64,000 nucleotides of DNA from a bacterium. Its GTDB lineage: Bacteria; Joyebacterota; Joyebacteria; Joyebacterales; Joyebacteraceae. A model generated the notes under the pieces. The model saw only the letters and a program-made list of their open reading frames with translations. It was not told the DNA's origin and searched no databases. Made by a program: the position numbers and the translations under genes. This document shows, piece by piece, positions 8,814 through 17,649 of the stretch; the stretch's first letter is position 1, and each line of letters starts with the position of its first letter. Where the stretch lies: positions 26,391-90,390 of the forward strand of contig JALGZK010000013.1 in NCBI GenBank assembly GCA_025774935.1, read 5' to 3'.

Positions 8814-9587
8814 CTAGAAGATGACTGACCTGACGAGAATTCCGGTCGCAATCGCGACCAGGATGCTCGCGAGTGTACCGATGATGCGGTAGCAGTTCAC
8901 GGTCTCCTTCTCGGAGCCCGTGCCGAGTCTCAGACCCCTCACGGCGACCACGATCCCGAGCGCTATCCACTGGTTGAGGATGACGAGCGTGAACATGAGG
9001 AAGCGCTCGAGGTAGCCGATCACGCGCTCCATCTCGTACGTGTCCGGCTCCCCGGCCTTCCGCTCGGGAACGACGCCGGGGAAGCGCTGCTGCAGTTTCA
9101 GAACGACCATTGAGCCGCCCCGCGCGTTCAGGACGTAGCCCGCGAAGAGCACGGCGCCGGTCCGGAGCCACCCGAGCCAGACGCCCGGATACGGGATCAG
9201 TATGCCTCTCTGCGCGCCGTGCCCTCGGAGGATCACGAACGCGGCCAGGACCGTCGCCACGTGAAGTCCCTGATCGAGGAAGAAGGCGGCGAGCGACTTG
9301 CCCCACTCGCCCCCGAGATGGATCCTCACCGCATCGACAGCAGTGTGGATCAACGCGATCGCGGCGACGGCCGCCGCGATGGTCCAGCTCATGAAGGGAG
9401 CAAGCACCGCCAGGTGAGTGGCGAACGTCCAGAACCCGTGCTCGAGGAGAGCCCCGGCGCTCGTCTCCTTACGCTTGGCGACGCCCTGCGTCTGCACGAG
9501 GAAGTCCGCGAGAACGTGTCCGACCACGAGGAGGATGAGGAGCGTCTCGGACCTGTCTCCGAGCGCGAAGCCCAATCGGTACGTCAT
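8814..9587 (-). CDS. DUF3307 integral membrane protein
   Basis: The 257-residue product is mostly hydrophobic, with about six or seven predicted membrane segments. Residues about 20-35, VGHVLADFLVQTQ, carry the signature of DUF3307 proteins, with polar residues inside the first segment. A cytoplasmic loop (about 165-185) contains many charged residues and EMERVIGYLERF. The biochemical role of the family is unknown. GGGAG four bases before ATG 9587 marks the start. It sits between birA (64-base gap) and coaX (30-base gap) in the same orientation, so it is probably co-transcribed. Confidence 0.75.
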   Translation of the reverse strand: MTYRLGFALGDRSETLLILLVVGHVLADFLVQTQGVAKRKETSAGALLEHGFWTFATHLAVLAPFMSWTIAAAVAAIALIHTAVDAVRIHLGGEWGKSLAAFFLDQGLHVATVLAAFVILRGHGAQRGILIPYPGVWLGWLRTGAVLFAGYVLNARGGSMVVLKLQQRFPGVVPERKAGEPDTYEMERVIGYLERFLMFTLVILNQWIALGIVVAVRGLRLGTGSEKETVNCYRIIGTLASILVAIATGILVRSVIF

Positions 9588-9651
9588 TCGTCTCCCCTCT
9601 CCCCGTCTGCTCCGGGCGGCGCCTCGCCGCGCACCAGACGACTCCCCGATG

Positions 9652-10431
9652 TTACGACGAGATCACCGTCAGCGTCACGTCCCCGATCGGGAGTACCTTC
9701 TCCTGAGCCCCGGCGGGAAGCCTCACGATGATCCCGCCGTCGTCGTCGAGCGCGTGCACCGTCCCCTCGAGGATCTTCCCCCTGGCCGTCACACGCACCT
9801 GCTGCCCGAAGACGACCGAGAGCTCCCGCCACTCCTCCACGAGCTCGTGGTGGTCCGGGCTCTTATATAGGAAGTACCGCGTCTCGAACTCGCGCGCGAT
9901 CCGCGCGAGGAGCGCTCCACGCACGAACGTACGCCCGGTCTCCCGGAGGAGGGAGGTCGCCTCGTACCACTCGAGGTCCGGCAGGTCCTCGGGCGCGACG
10001 TTCACGTTCAGCCCGACGCCCACGACGAGCGCCCCGTTCCCTCCCGTCTCGACCATGATGCCCGCGAGCTTCCTGCCGTCGACGACGACGTCGTTCGGCC
10101 ACTTGATGCTCGTGGCGATCCCGGCCGCGTCGCCGGCGGCCCGCGCCACCGCGAGCGCGCCCACGATCGAGAGACCACCCGCCCGCTCCGCAGTGAGGTG
10201 GGGCCTCAGCACGACGGAGAACCAGAGACCGCCCTCGGGAGAGTGCCACGCGCTCCCGCGCCTCCCCCGCCCGGACGCCTGGGTCTCCGCCAGGACGATC
10301 GTTCCCTCCGGCGCGCCGCCCTGCGCGATGCGCCTGGCGACGTCGTTCGTCGAACCGACCTTCCCGAACGAGTGGATCCGCCAGGCGATCCGCCGGCTGC
10401 GGCCTTCTTCCTGATCGCTTCCGTTCGTCAC
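9652..10431 (-). CDS. birA: Biotin--[acetyl-CoA carboxylase] ligase, catalytic type
   Basis: The 259-residue product joins biotin to the carrier domain of acetyl-CoA carboxylase. It shows the ATP/biotin loop GRGRRGSAWHSPEGG, then WPNDVVVDGRKLAGIMVE and GVGLNVNV, and ends in the small SH3-like domain. The N-terminal winged-helix repressor domain of E. coli BirA is absent, so this form should not regulate transcription directly. The start is GTG 10431, overlapping the nadC stop as GTGA with AGAGGA upstream, which implies coupled translation. A longer frame extends upstream but only across nadC in another frame. Confidence 0.93.
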   Translation of the reverse strand: MTNGSDQEEGRSRRIAWRIHSFGKVGSTNDVARRIAQGGAPEGTIVLAETQASGRGRRGSAWHSPEGGLWFSVVLRPHLTAERAGGLSIVGALAVARAAGDAAGIATSIKWPNDVVVDGRKLAGIMVETGGNGALVVGVGLNVNVAPEDLPDLEWYEATSLLRETGRTFVRGALLARIAREFETRYFLYKSPDHHELVEEWRELSVVFGQQVRVTARGKILEGTVHALDDDGGIIVRLPAGAQEKVLPIGDVTLTVISS

Positions 10432-11276
10432 GACCGTTCCTCTAGATCGAGCGAGAGATCGAGCGCGGGGGCCGAGTGGGTGAGAGCGCCCACGGAGATG
10501 AAGTCGGGGCCGAGCTCCGCGATCGCGCGGAGTCCTTCGAGCGTGACGCCGCCCGAGACTTCCACCTCCGGCGCCGGGTCGTGCGCGCGCGCCGCCGCGA
10601 TCGCCTCGCGCATCCCGTCGAGCGTCATGTTGTCGAGCATGATGCGGTCGGCGCCGGCCTCGATCGCCTCCTCGAGACCCGCGAGATCGGTAACCTCGAC
10701 CTCTACCTTGAGAGCGGGCTCCGCGGCCCGGACCCCCTCGACCGCCGGACGGATGCCTCCCGCCGCGACGATGTGGTTGTCCTTGATGAGGGCCATGTCC
10801 CAGAGCCCCATGCGGTGGTTCGCACCGCCCCCGACGGCGACCGCGTACTTCTCGAGGTGCCGCATGCCGGGGGTCGTCTTCCTCGTGTCCGTGACCGTGG
10901 CGCCGGTCCCTTCGATCTCGGCCGCGTAGCGGGACGCCGCGGTCGCGACGCCGGAGAGGCGCTGGAGGAAGTTCAACGCCGTCCGCTCGCCGGTCAGGAT
11001 CGTGCGCGTTGGACCCTCGACCGTCGCGACGACGAGCCCCGGCGTGACGGGTGAGCCCTCCTCGATGAGGGGCGTCACCTCGACGGCGGGCCCGAGCGCG
11101 CTCAGGACCACCTCGACGACCGGCATGCCCGCGAGGACGCCTTCCTCCTTCGCGACGATCCTCCCGAAGGACACGTGCTCCTCGGGGATCGTGGCGACCG
11201 TCGTGACGTCGCCCGTCCCGATGTCCTCCTCGAGCGCCAGCCTGACGATAATGCTCACGGCCTCCTCGAACGTCAT
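10428..11276 (-). CDS. nadC: Nicotinate-nucleotide pyrophosphorylase (quinolinate PRTase)
   Basis: The 282-residue product converts quinolinate and PRPP to nicotinate mononucleotide in NAD synthesis. It has the family's N-terminal alpha/beta sandwich ([12 protein letters not shown]), the quinolinate-binding blocks TRKTTPGMR and [10 protein letters not shown], the lysine and Asp of ALIKDNHI, and the barrel end block [12 protein letters not shown]. Its ATG overlaps the uvrB stop as ATGA and its own stop overlaps birA, so uvrB-nadC-birA is a tightly coupled set. nadA and nadB are not in the window. Confidence 0.96.
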   Translation of the reverse strand: MTFEEAVSIIVRLALEEDIGTGDVTTVATIPEEHVSFGRIVAKEEGVLAGMPVVEVVLSALGPAVEVTPLIEEGSPVTPGLVVATVEGPTRTILTGERTALNFLQRLSGVATAASRYAAEIEGTGATVTDTRKTTPGMRHLEKYAVAVGGGANHRMGLWDMALIKDNHIVAAGGIRPAVEGVRAAEPALKVEVEVTDLAGLEEAIEAGADRIMLDNMTLDGMREAIAAARAHDPAPEVEVSGGVTLEGLRAIAELGPDFISVGALTHSAPALDLSLDLEERS

Positions 11277-13459
11277 CGCTTCTTCCCCCGCTTCCGGTCA
11301 GGGCTGTCTGGCCCGTGCAGGACCCCGTCGTGCTTCTTCTTCGGCTTCTGCGCGCCATTCGAGCGTCGCGACCTCGGGAGCGTCTGCGGCCGGCCCTGGC
11401 CGCCGCCCCATCGCTTCCCGTCCGGGCCGGACTCTGGGGCGCTCGCCCCCGTCGCCTTCGACGTCCGGGCGTCGAGCTCGCCCGCCATCCTGAGCTCGTC
11501 GATCCTGTCCCGGAGGGAAGCGGCCTTCTCGAACTCGAGCCGGGCCGCGGCTCCGATCATCTGCTCCTCGAGGATAGCCATCATCTGTTCGCGGTCGAGA
11601 GCCGGGTCGAGCTCCAGCATCTCCGCGTCGTGCTCGTAGTCCGCCTTGGCGTCCGCGACCGCCGTCGCGCGCATGATCTCGTCGACCGACTTGACGATGC
11701 TCCTGGGCTCGATCCCGTGCTTCTCGTTGTACGCCATCTGCAGGTTGCGCCGGCGCGACATCTCCGTGAGCGCGCGCTCCATCGATCCTGTCACCCTGTC
11801 GGCGTAGAGGATGACCTTCCCGCCCAGATTCCGCGCGGCGCGCCCGGACGTCTGGATGAGCGACGTGTCGGATCGGAGGAACCCCTCCTTGTCGGCGTCG
11901 AGCACGGCGACGAGCGAGACCTCGGGGAGATCGAGCCCCTCCCGGAGGAGGTTGATCCCGACGAGCACGTCGAACTCGCCGAGCCGGAGCCCCCGGATGA
12001 TCTCCACCCGCTCGAGCGCGTCGATGTCAGAGTGGAGGTACCGGACGCGGACCCCGAACCCGTGCAGGTAGTCGGTCAGGTCCTCCGACATCCGCTTCGT
12101 GAGCGTCGTCACGAGCACGCGCCCTCCGCCCTCCACCTGTCCGCGGATCTCCTCGAGCAGGTCGTCGACCTGGCCCTCGACGGGCCGGACGACGATCTCG
12201 GGGTCCACCAGACCCGTCGGGCGGATGATCTGCTCCACCACGACGCCCTCGCTCTTTTCGAGCTCATAGGGGCCGGGCGTCGCCGAGACGAACACGACCT
12301 GGTGCATGAATCCCTCGAACTCCTCGAAGACGAGCGGGCGGTTGTCGAGCGCCGACGGCAGCCGGAACCCGTACTTGACGAGCGTCTCCTTCCGCGACCG
12401 GTCGCCGCGGAACATCCCGCGGAGCTGCGGCACGGCGACGTGAGACTCGTCGATGAACAGGAGGAAGTCGTCCGGGAAGTAGTCCAGGAGAACCGCCGGC
12501 CGCTCCCCCGGGGCGCGTCCGGAGAGGTGGCGGGAGTAGTTCTCGATCCCGGAGCAGTAGCCCATCTCGCGCATCATCTCGATGTCGAACCGCGTGCGCT
12601 GCTCGATCCGCTGCGCCTCGAGGAGCTTGCCCTCCGCCTTGAACTTCCCGAGCTGCTCCGTAAGCTCAGCCTCGATTCCCTTGATGGCGAACTCGACGTT
12701 CTCCGGGGTCGTCACCCAGTGCTTCGCCGGGTAGATGGAGATCCTCTCGAGATCCTCCACCGGCTTCCTCGTCACGAGGTCGACGATCGAGATCTTCTCG
12801 ACCTCGTCGCCGAAGAACTCGATCCGGATCGCCCGCTCCTCGTACGACGGCCGGACCTCGATAACGTCGCCGCGGACGCGGAAGGTACCCCGCGCGAACT
12901 CGACGTCGTTCCGGTCGTACTGCATGTCGACGAGCTCCCGGAGCATCGCGTCGCGATCGCGGTGCTGGCCGACCTCGAGCGCCAGGAGGAGCTCACGGTA
13001 GACCTCGGGCGAACCGAGCCCGTAGATGCACGAGACGGACGCCACGATGATCACGTCGCGCCGCTCGAGGAGCGACGCCGTCGCCCGGAGCCGAAGCCGG
13101 TCGATCTCGTCGTTGATGTCGGCGTCCTTCTCGATGTAGGTGTCGGTGACCGGGACGTAGGCCTCGGGCTGGTAGTAGTCGTAGTAGCTCACGAAGTACT
13201 CGACCGCGTTCTCCGGGAAGAACGACCGGAACTCCGCGAAGAGCTGGGCGGCAAGCGTCTTGTTGTGAGAGATGATGAGAGCGGGACGGTTGAACGTCGC
13301 GATCACGTTCGCGATCGTGAACGTCTTCCCCGACCCCGTCACGCCGAGGAGCGTCTGGTGGTGGTCGGCGCGCTCGATCCCCTGGACGAGCTCCTTGATC
13401 GCGTTCCCCTGGTCGCCCTGGGGCTCGAATCCCGACACGAGTTCGAACTGCTTCTCCAC
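11273..13459 (-). CDS. uvrB: Excinuclease ABC subunit B
   Basis: The 728-residue product is the damage-verifying helicase-like subunit of nucleotide excision repair. Visible are Walker A GVTGSGKT (39-46), the beta-hairpin block [12 protein letters not shown] that grips the damaged strand, [13 protein letters not shown], helicase motifs around [13 protein letters not shown] and TSGRAARN, and a C-terminal UVR motif ([14 protein letters not shown]) for UvrA/UvrC contact. A further 60-residue basic, Pro/Gly/Lys-rich tail follows the UVR motif; it is probably disordered. The start is GTG 13459 with GGAG about 11 bases upstream. It lies 195 bases after the rodZ-like stop. Confidence 0.96.
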   Translation of the reverse strand: MEKQFELVSGFEPQGDQGNAIKELVQGIERADHHQTLLGVTGSGKTFTIANVIATFNRPALIISHNKTLAAQLFAEFRSFFPENAVEYFVSYYDYYQPEAYVPVTDTYIEKDADINDEIDRLRLRATASLLERRDVIIVASVSCIYGLGSPEVYRELLLALEVGQHRDRDAMLRELVDMQYDRNDVEFARGTFRVRGDVIEVRPSYEERAIRIEFFGDEVEKISIVDLVTRKPVEDLERISIYPAKHWVTTPENVEFAIKGIEAELTEQLGKFKAEGKLLEAQRIEQRTRFDIEMMREMGYCSGIENYSRHLSGRAPGERPAVLLDYFPDDFLLFIDESHVAVPQLRGMFRGDRSRKETLVKYGFRLPSALDNRPLVFEEFEGFMHQVVFVSATPGPYELEKSEGVVVEQIIRPTGLVDPEIVVRPVEGQVDDLLEEIRGQVEGGGRVLVTTLTKRMSEDLTDYLHGFGVRVRYLHSDIDALERVEIIRGLRLGEFDVLVGINLLREGLDLPEVSLVAVLDADKEGFLRSDTSLIQTSGRAARNLGGKVILYADRVTGSMERALTEMSRRRNLQMAYNEKHGIEPRSIVKSVDEIMRATAVADAKADYEHDAEMLELDPALDREQMMAILEEQMIGAAARLEFEKAASLRDRIDELRMAGELDARTSKATGASAPESGPDGKRWGGGQGRPQTLPRSRRSNGAQKPKKKHDGVLHGPDSPDRKRGKKR

Positions 13460-13486
13460 GCGCTCACCCGCTCCGTTCTCTGCGTC

Positions 13487-13512
13487 CGTTCGTCGCTTCC
13501 GTTCGTCGCTTC
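13487..13512. repeat. Tandem 13-bp direct repeat
   Basis: Two exact head-to-tail copies of CGTTCGTCGCTTC (13487-13499 and 13500-13512) lie just upstream of uvrB in the gap after the rodZ-like gene. Two copies may be polymerase slippage or a binding site. Confidence 0.6.
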
Positions 13513-13654
13513 CGCCCGGCGCTCCCGGCAGCCCCTCACTCCGTCCGGCCGCACCCGGCCCGTCCCCCGAGAACGAGGCGTCCCGGGCCAGGCCGCGGGA
13601 CGCCGTGTTCTGGACGGGGCCACGACCGCTCCCCCGCCTGTTCCTGAGTCGAGT

Positions 13655-14464
13655 CTACTCCCTGATGCCGTCTTCTGTCACCACCAGGCCCTCGACGAGC
13701 CGCCGGTCCGAGCCCGCGGTTCCGAGCGGCTCTCCGTTCAGGAAGAGATCGAGCCCGCCGCCGTTCCCGACGTCGAGCGTGAACTCCTCCTCCGCCTCCC
13801 AGAGGCGCCGCTGGCCGGGGAGCATCGTGATGTCGGTGACGACCTCGCCGTCGACCGCGACCTTCACCCACGTGCGCTCGCGCGCGACCGCCATGAGCTC
13901 GAGCTTGTTCCAGACGATCATCGTGTCCTCGGGCGCCGCTTCGTTCTGCCCTTCCACGACGATCGGGGCCTCGAGGACCTGCTCCTGACCCTCAGGATCT
14001 TCGGCGTCCCCTGAGTTGCCCGCGTTCCCGGCTTCCGTCTGACCGGCGGCGGCGGGGTCGTACTCGAGGGGCGGCGCAGGCTGTGACACCCACTTCACGA
14101 CGAGGACGATCACCACGATCGCGACGACGACACCGGCCGCGATCAGCGCCCAGCGCCGCTCGAAGCTCTTCCGCCGCTCGTGGATCTCGACCTCCACCGC
14201 GTCCCACTCGTCCAGCTCGTCGGACTCCTGCTGCTGCGTGAACCGGAGGTACATCTGGACAACGTCTTCCTCGTCGAGCCCGAGGAAGTGCGCGTAAGTG
14301 CGGAGGTGTCCCTTGACGTAGACGGCCGCCGGGAGCGCGCTGAAGCGATCGTCTTCGAGCGACTCGACGATCGAGCGGCTCATCCGCGTGGCCTTCACCA
14401 CGTCGTCTACCGTCCGGCCCTGGGACTCGCGTGTCGTTCTGAGGAGCTCGCCCACGGACTCCAT
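13655..14464 (-). CDS. RodZ-like helix-turn-helix membrane protein
   Basis: The 269-residue product has the RodZ layout. A cytoplasmic Xre-type helix-turn-helix (about 1-70, with RTVDDVVKATRMSRSIVESL) is followed by a charged linker and one membrane segment (about 105-127, VVVAIVVIVLVVKWV). An acidic low-complexity stretch leads to a C-terminal DUF4115-like beta domain (about 180-269). RodZ couples MreB filaments to the cell-wall elongation machinery; that role is inferred because no mreB is present here. GGGAGG five bases before ATG 14464 fixes the start. It lies 48 bases after the DUF4139 gene and near uppP, which fits an envelope operon. Confidence 0.8.
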   Translation of the reverse strand: MESVGELLRTTRESQGRTVDDVVKATRMSRSIVESLEDDRFSALPAAVYVKGHLRTYAHFLGLDEEDVVQMYLRFTQQQESDELDEWDAVEVEIHERRKSFERRWALIAAGVVVAIVVIVLVVKWVSQPAPPLEYDPAAAGQTEAGNAGNSGDAEDPEGQEQVLEAPIVVEGQNEAAPEDTMIVWNKLELMAVARERTWVKVAVDGEVVTDITMLPGQRRLWEAEEEFTLDVGNGGGLDLFLNGEPLGTAGSDRRLVEGLVVTEDGIRE

Positions 14465-14512
14465 GGCTGCCTCCCGGGCACGGCCCCGCGCCGCCGCGCC
14501 TGGCAACTGACC

Positions 14513-15883
14513 CTAGTACTCGTATCGAACGGTGTACTGGACTATCGTCTCGCCGTCGGCCTCGACGGGCACCTGGAACTCGATCGTGTGCGCCTCGACC
14601 TTCTCGTACTCGAGCGACGTCTCCGTGACCGTCCAGAACCCGTGCGGGTGCTCGACGACCCTGACGACCACGTCCTCTTCCTTGTGGTTCCGGACGCTGA
14701 TCTCGTAGTCCTCCTCGTGGACGCGGTTCGTGATCTTCCGCGAGGCCAGCACCGTCCTCTCGGCCTTCACGTCGAACGCGTTCCCCATGAGGAGCGCGAC
14801 GTCCTCGTCCTTCGGCGTGTGGTCGAGCCTGTCCTCGCCGATGAACTGGAGGTCGCCGATCGAGTCCTCCTTGTACATCCGGACCTTGCCCGCGGGAAGC
14901 GCGCGGCCGAGCCCCGCCTCCTCCGAGTTCACGAACTCGAGGAGCACCCTGACGTCGCTGCCGCGGTACGAGTCGAACTCGAGCACCTTGTCGACCACCA
15001 CGCCTGTGCTTGGGAAGAACGAGAGCTGCTTGATCTCGCGGTCGGCTACGGTGGCCGGGGTATCGAGCTTGTAGAGGTAGTACTCGAAGAGCTGCTCCTC
15101 GGCAAACGCAGGGGCCTCGGCCATCATCTCGAGAGCCACGTCGGCCTTGAGCCCGCGCGCCATCGGCATCGGCTCGCGCACGCGGTGCACGTCGCCGGCC
15201 ACGAGGTCGAGCCGCGCGTCCTTGTAGCTCGCTCCCGAGCGGTTGTCGATCGACACCCACGCGGCGAGATCGATCTCCGTGTCGTCGTCGTTGATGACAC
15301 CGACGTACTCGGCGTGCCAGTTGATGCTCGAGGTCATGTAGGTGACCTCGACCAGCCGGTCGCCGGCCTTCTCGGCGCCGATCTTCCACACGAGGGTCGG
15401 CTTCGAGATGAGCCCCTCGGGGAGCATCGGGAACCTGATGTACATGACCTTCTCGCGGCTGATCACCGCCACCGGACCCGCACCCCTCCCCTGGTCGAGG
15501 ACGATCGCCGCGGAGTCGACGGAGACGAGCCTCCCGCTGAAGAGGTCGGCGTCCTCCGTCACGACGTCGATGTCCTTCTCGAGGTAGCGCTCGAGGATCT
15601 TCGACGAGCTGGCGAGGTCGAACCTGTAGTTCTGTTCCCAGACCGACGCGTCGTCCCCGTCGAGCACCTTGAAGTGGACGCTCGTCGGGTCGATGCGCTG
15701 CGCGACGTTCCGGAACGGGACCTCGCTCACGCCTTCCGGGATCTCGATCGACCGGACGTCCTTCACGAGCGCGAGGTCGGTGTTGTAGACCGTGATCGCC
15801 ACCCCCGGCCCTGGCTCGGGCGCCTGCGCGGCTGCCGAGACGGCGACGAGGATGGGCAGGATGATGAACAGACACCTTCTCAT
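14513..15883 (-). CDS. Secreted DUF4139 domain protein
   Basis: The 456-residue product starts with a signal peptide (MRRCLFIILPILVAVSAAAQ) and is otherwise beta-rich with no membrane segment. The middle and C-terminal parts match DUF4139 proteins, with blocks such as SSINWHAEYVGVI, WVSIDNRSGASYKDARLDLV and ITNRVHEEDYEISVRNHK. The molecular role of the family is not established. GGGGGGA six bases before ATG 15883 supports the start. Gaps of 28 and 48 bases to uppP and the rodZ-like gene place it in the same transcript. Likely periplasmic or exported. Confidence 0.8.
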   Translation of the reverse strand: MRRCLFIILPILVAVSAAAQAPEPGPGVAITVYNTDLALVKDVRSIEIPEGVSEVPFRNVAQRIDPTSVHFKVLDGDDASVWEQNYRFDLASSSKILERYLEKDIDVVTEDADLFSGRLVSVDSAAIVLDQGRGAGPVAVISREKVMYIRFPMLPEGLISKPTLVWKIGAEKAGDRLVEVTYMTSSINWHAEYVGVINDDDTEIDLAAWVSIDNRSGASYKDARLDLVAGDVHRVREPMPMARGLKADVALEMMAEAPAFAEEQLFEYYLYKLDTPATVADREIKQLSFFPSTGVVVDKVLEFDSYRGSDVRVLLEFVNSEEAGLGRALPAGKVRMYKEDSIGDLQFIGEDRLDHTPKDEDVALLMGNAFDVKAERTVLASRKITNRVHEEDYEISVRNHKEEDVVVRVVEHPHGFWTVTETSLEYEKVEAHTIEFQVPVEADGETIVQYTVRYEY

Positions 15884-15911
15884 GGGTTTCCCCCCTTTCG
15901 AAAGCGGCCAG

Positions 15912-16712
15912 CTAGCTTCTCACAAAACTGAGGATCAGTCCAATGATCCCGACGGCCCAGCAGTACCAGGCGAACCGGGAGAACTTGCCGGCCGTGACGG
16001 CCCGGAGGAGGATCATGATGGCCGGAATGGCCGACAGGAACGCCGCGACGGTCCCCGCGGCGATGGCGGCCCCGTGCGCCGCCCCCGCGTCGAGGGCGTC
16101 CCCGAGGCTCGCGGCGGTGGCCCCCAGGATGACCGGGATCGAGAGGAGGAACGCGAACTCGGCCGCGGCCCGCCTCTCGAGCCCCGCCCCGAAGCCCGCG
16201 GCGATCGTCGACCCCGACCGGGAGATCCCGGGCAGTATCGCGAGCGCCTGGGCGCACCCGATCACGATCGCGTCCTTCCGGGTCGTCGCGGTCTTCGTCC
16301 CCTCGGGGAACCTCCGCGTCGCCATCAGAATCACCCCCGTCGCGATCAGGAGGACCGACACGAGTGCCGGGCTCCCGAAGGCGGCTTCGACGCGGTCCTC
16401 GAGGAGGAACCCCACGACGCCCGCGGGGATCGTGCCGAGGAGGAGGTGGAATCCGAGCCGCGCGTTGTCCGCCTCGTGCGGGAGGCGGAAGACCCACCGG
16501 ACGACCGACGCGACGACCGCGATGACACGCTTCCAGAAGAAGATGACCACCGCGAGCGCCGTCCCGAAGTGGACGAACACCTCGAACGTGACGCCCGGGC
16601 TCTCGACGCCGAAGAACGACTCGGCGAGCGCGAGATGCCCCGAGCTCGAGACGGGCAGGAACTCGGTGAGCCCCTGGAGCACGCCGAGCAGGATCGCCTG
16701 GAGGATCGTCAT
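15912..16712 (-). CDS. uppP: Undecaprenyl-diphosphatase UppP (BacA)
   Basis: The 266-residue polytopic membrane protein dephosphorylates undecaprenyl diphosphate, returning the lipid carrier for peptidoglycan and O-antigen synthesis. The two family signatures are present: LQGLTEFLPVSSSGHLAL near the N-terminus, and LPGISRSGSTIAAG in the middle (about 165-180), the latter with the catalytic Ser/Arg region. About eight hydrophobic segments are visible. Loss of its activity classically raises bacitracin sensitivity. It lies 52 bases after the UbiA prenyltransferase gene. Confidence 0.96.
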   Translation of the reverse strand: MTILQAILLGVLQGLTEFLPVSSSGHLALAESFFGVESPGVTFEVFVHFGTALAVVIFFWKRVIAVVASVVRWVFRLPHEADNARLGFHLLLGTIPAGVVGFLLEDRVEAAFGSPALVSVLLIATGVILMATRRFPEGTKTATTRKDAIVIGCAQALAILPGISRSGSTIAAGFGAGLERRAAAEFAFLLSIPVILGATAASLGDALDAGAAHGAAIAAGTVAAFLSAIPAIMILLRAVTAGKFSRFAWYCWAVGIIGLILSFVRS

Positions 16713-16764
16713 GTGGATGAACTCCCCGGTTGGTCCGCGAGTGACGGCAGAAGCAGCGCCGGGA

Positions 16765-17649
16765 TCAGAACACTCCCGCGACGAACGCCACGAGCCCGAG
16801 CACCATCACGATCTTGAGCGCCCGCGAGAGCGCGCGAAACGTCTCGCGCGACGGCTCGGGCCGCGAGAGCACGAAGCGCCACCCGAGGATGCCCTCGAGG
16901 AGCACGACCACAGCGAGGTACCCCGGGCCGAAGTTCCCGAGAGCGTACGGGACGATCGCGAGCGCCATCGCCACGATCGCGACGAGCCTGGCCGCAGCGA
17001 GCGAGGCCGCGGGACCGGCCGCCACCGCGAGCGTGCGGACGTCCGTCGCCCGGTCGCCCTCGACGTCCTCCCCGTCCTTCACGATCTCCCGCGTGAGGTG
17101 GATCAGAAACGCGAGCCAGAACGGGAGGAAGGTCGCACCGACGTTCCGCTGCGTGATCCCTCCCATGAGGAGGGGCGACGCCGCGACCGCGGCCACGACG
17201 ACGTTCCCGGCTACCGGCGCGCCCTTGGCCGCGCTCGAGTAGAGGATCGTGAGGGCGACCCACGCAGCGACGAGCGTGAACGCCTGAATCCCCGGGCCGC
17301 CGGGGCGCGACAGCACGACCGCACACGCGAGCGCGGCGGCGTACCCGCCGAGACCGATCTCGCGGGCTCTCTGTGGTCTGATCCGGCCGGCCGCCACGGG
17401 CCGCTCAGGACGGTTCACGCGGTCGGTCGCGAGATCGGACACGTCGTTCAGCGCGTTCGCGCCCGACGTGGCGAAGAACGCGGCCGCGGCCCCGAGCGCC
17501 GCCGGCCCCCACGCGGTGGGCCGCGCCGCCACGAACGCCCCCACGAACACGGCCGCCGCGGCGATCGCGCCGTTCAGCGGCCGGACGAGCGACACGACTG
17601 CCGCGCCGTCAAATGCGGACCTGGACCCCTGCCCAGAGCTCCCAGCCAT
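16765..17649 (-). CDS. UbiA-family prenyltransferase
   Basis: The 294-residue membrane protein has about eight to nine hydrophobic segments and both Asp-rich motifs of UbiA enzymes: NALNDVSDLATDRVNRPERP (about 67-85) and REIVKDGEDVEGDRATD (about 185). These bind Mg-prenyl diphosphate. The form resembles geranylgeranylglycerol-phosphate or homogentisate-type prenyltransferases more than ubiquinone UbiA; the acceptor cannot be told from sequence alone. ATG 17649 has GGCGAGG upstream and overlaps the end of the Wzi-like gene by 41 bases; a later GTG near 17596 would avoid the overlap but lacks a binding site. Confidence 0.85.
   Translation of the reverse strand: MAGSSGQGSRSAFDGAAVVSLVRPLNGAIAAAAVFVGAFVAARPTAWGPAALGAAAAFFATSGANALNDVSDLATDRVNRPERPVAAGRIRPQRAREIGLGGYAAALACAVVLSRPGGPGIQAFTLVAAWVALTILYSSAAKGAPVAGNVVVAAVAASPLLMGGITQRNVGATFLPFWLAFLIHLTREIVKDGEDVEGDRATDVRTLAVAAGPAASLAAARLVAIVAMALAIVPYALGNFGPGYLAVVVLLEGILGWRFVLSRPEPSRETFRALSRALKIVMVLGLVAFVAGVF

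Noticed and set aside
11315-14014. 899-codon plus-strand frame over uvrB and rodZ-like
   Set aside because: Antisense to well-recognised genes; repetitive Arg/Leu/Asp composition typical of shadow frames.
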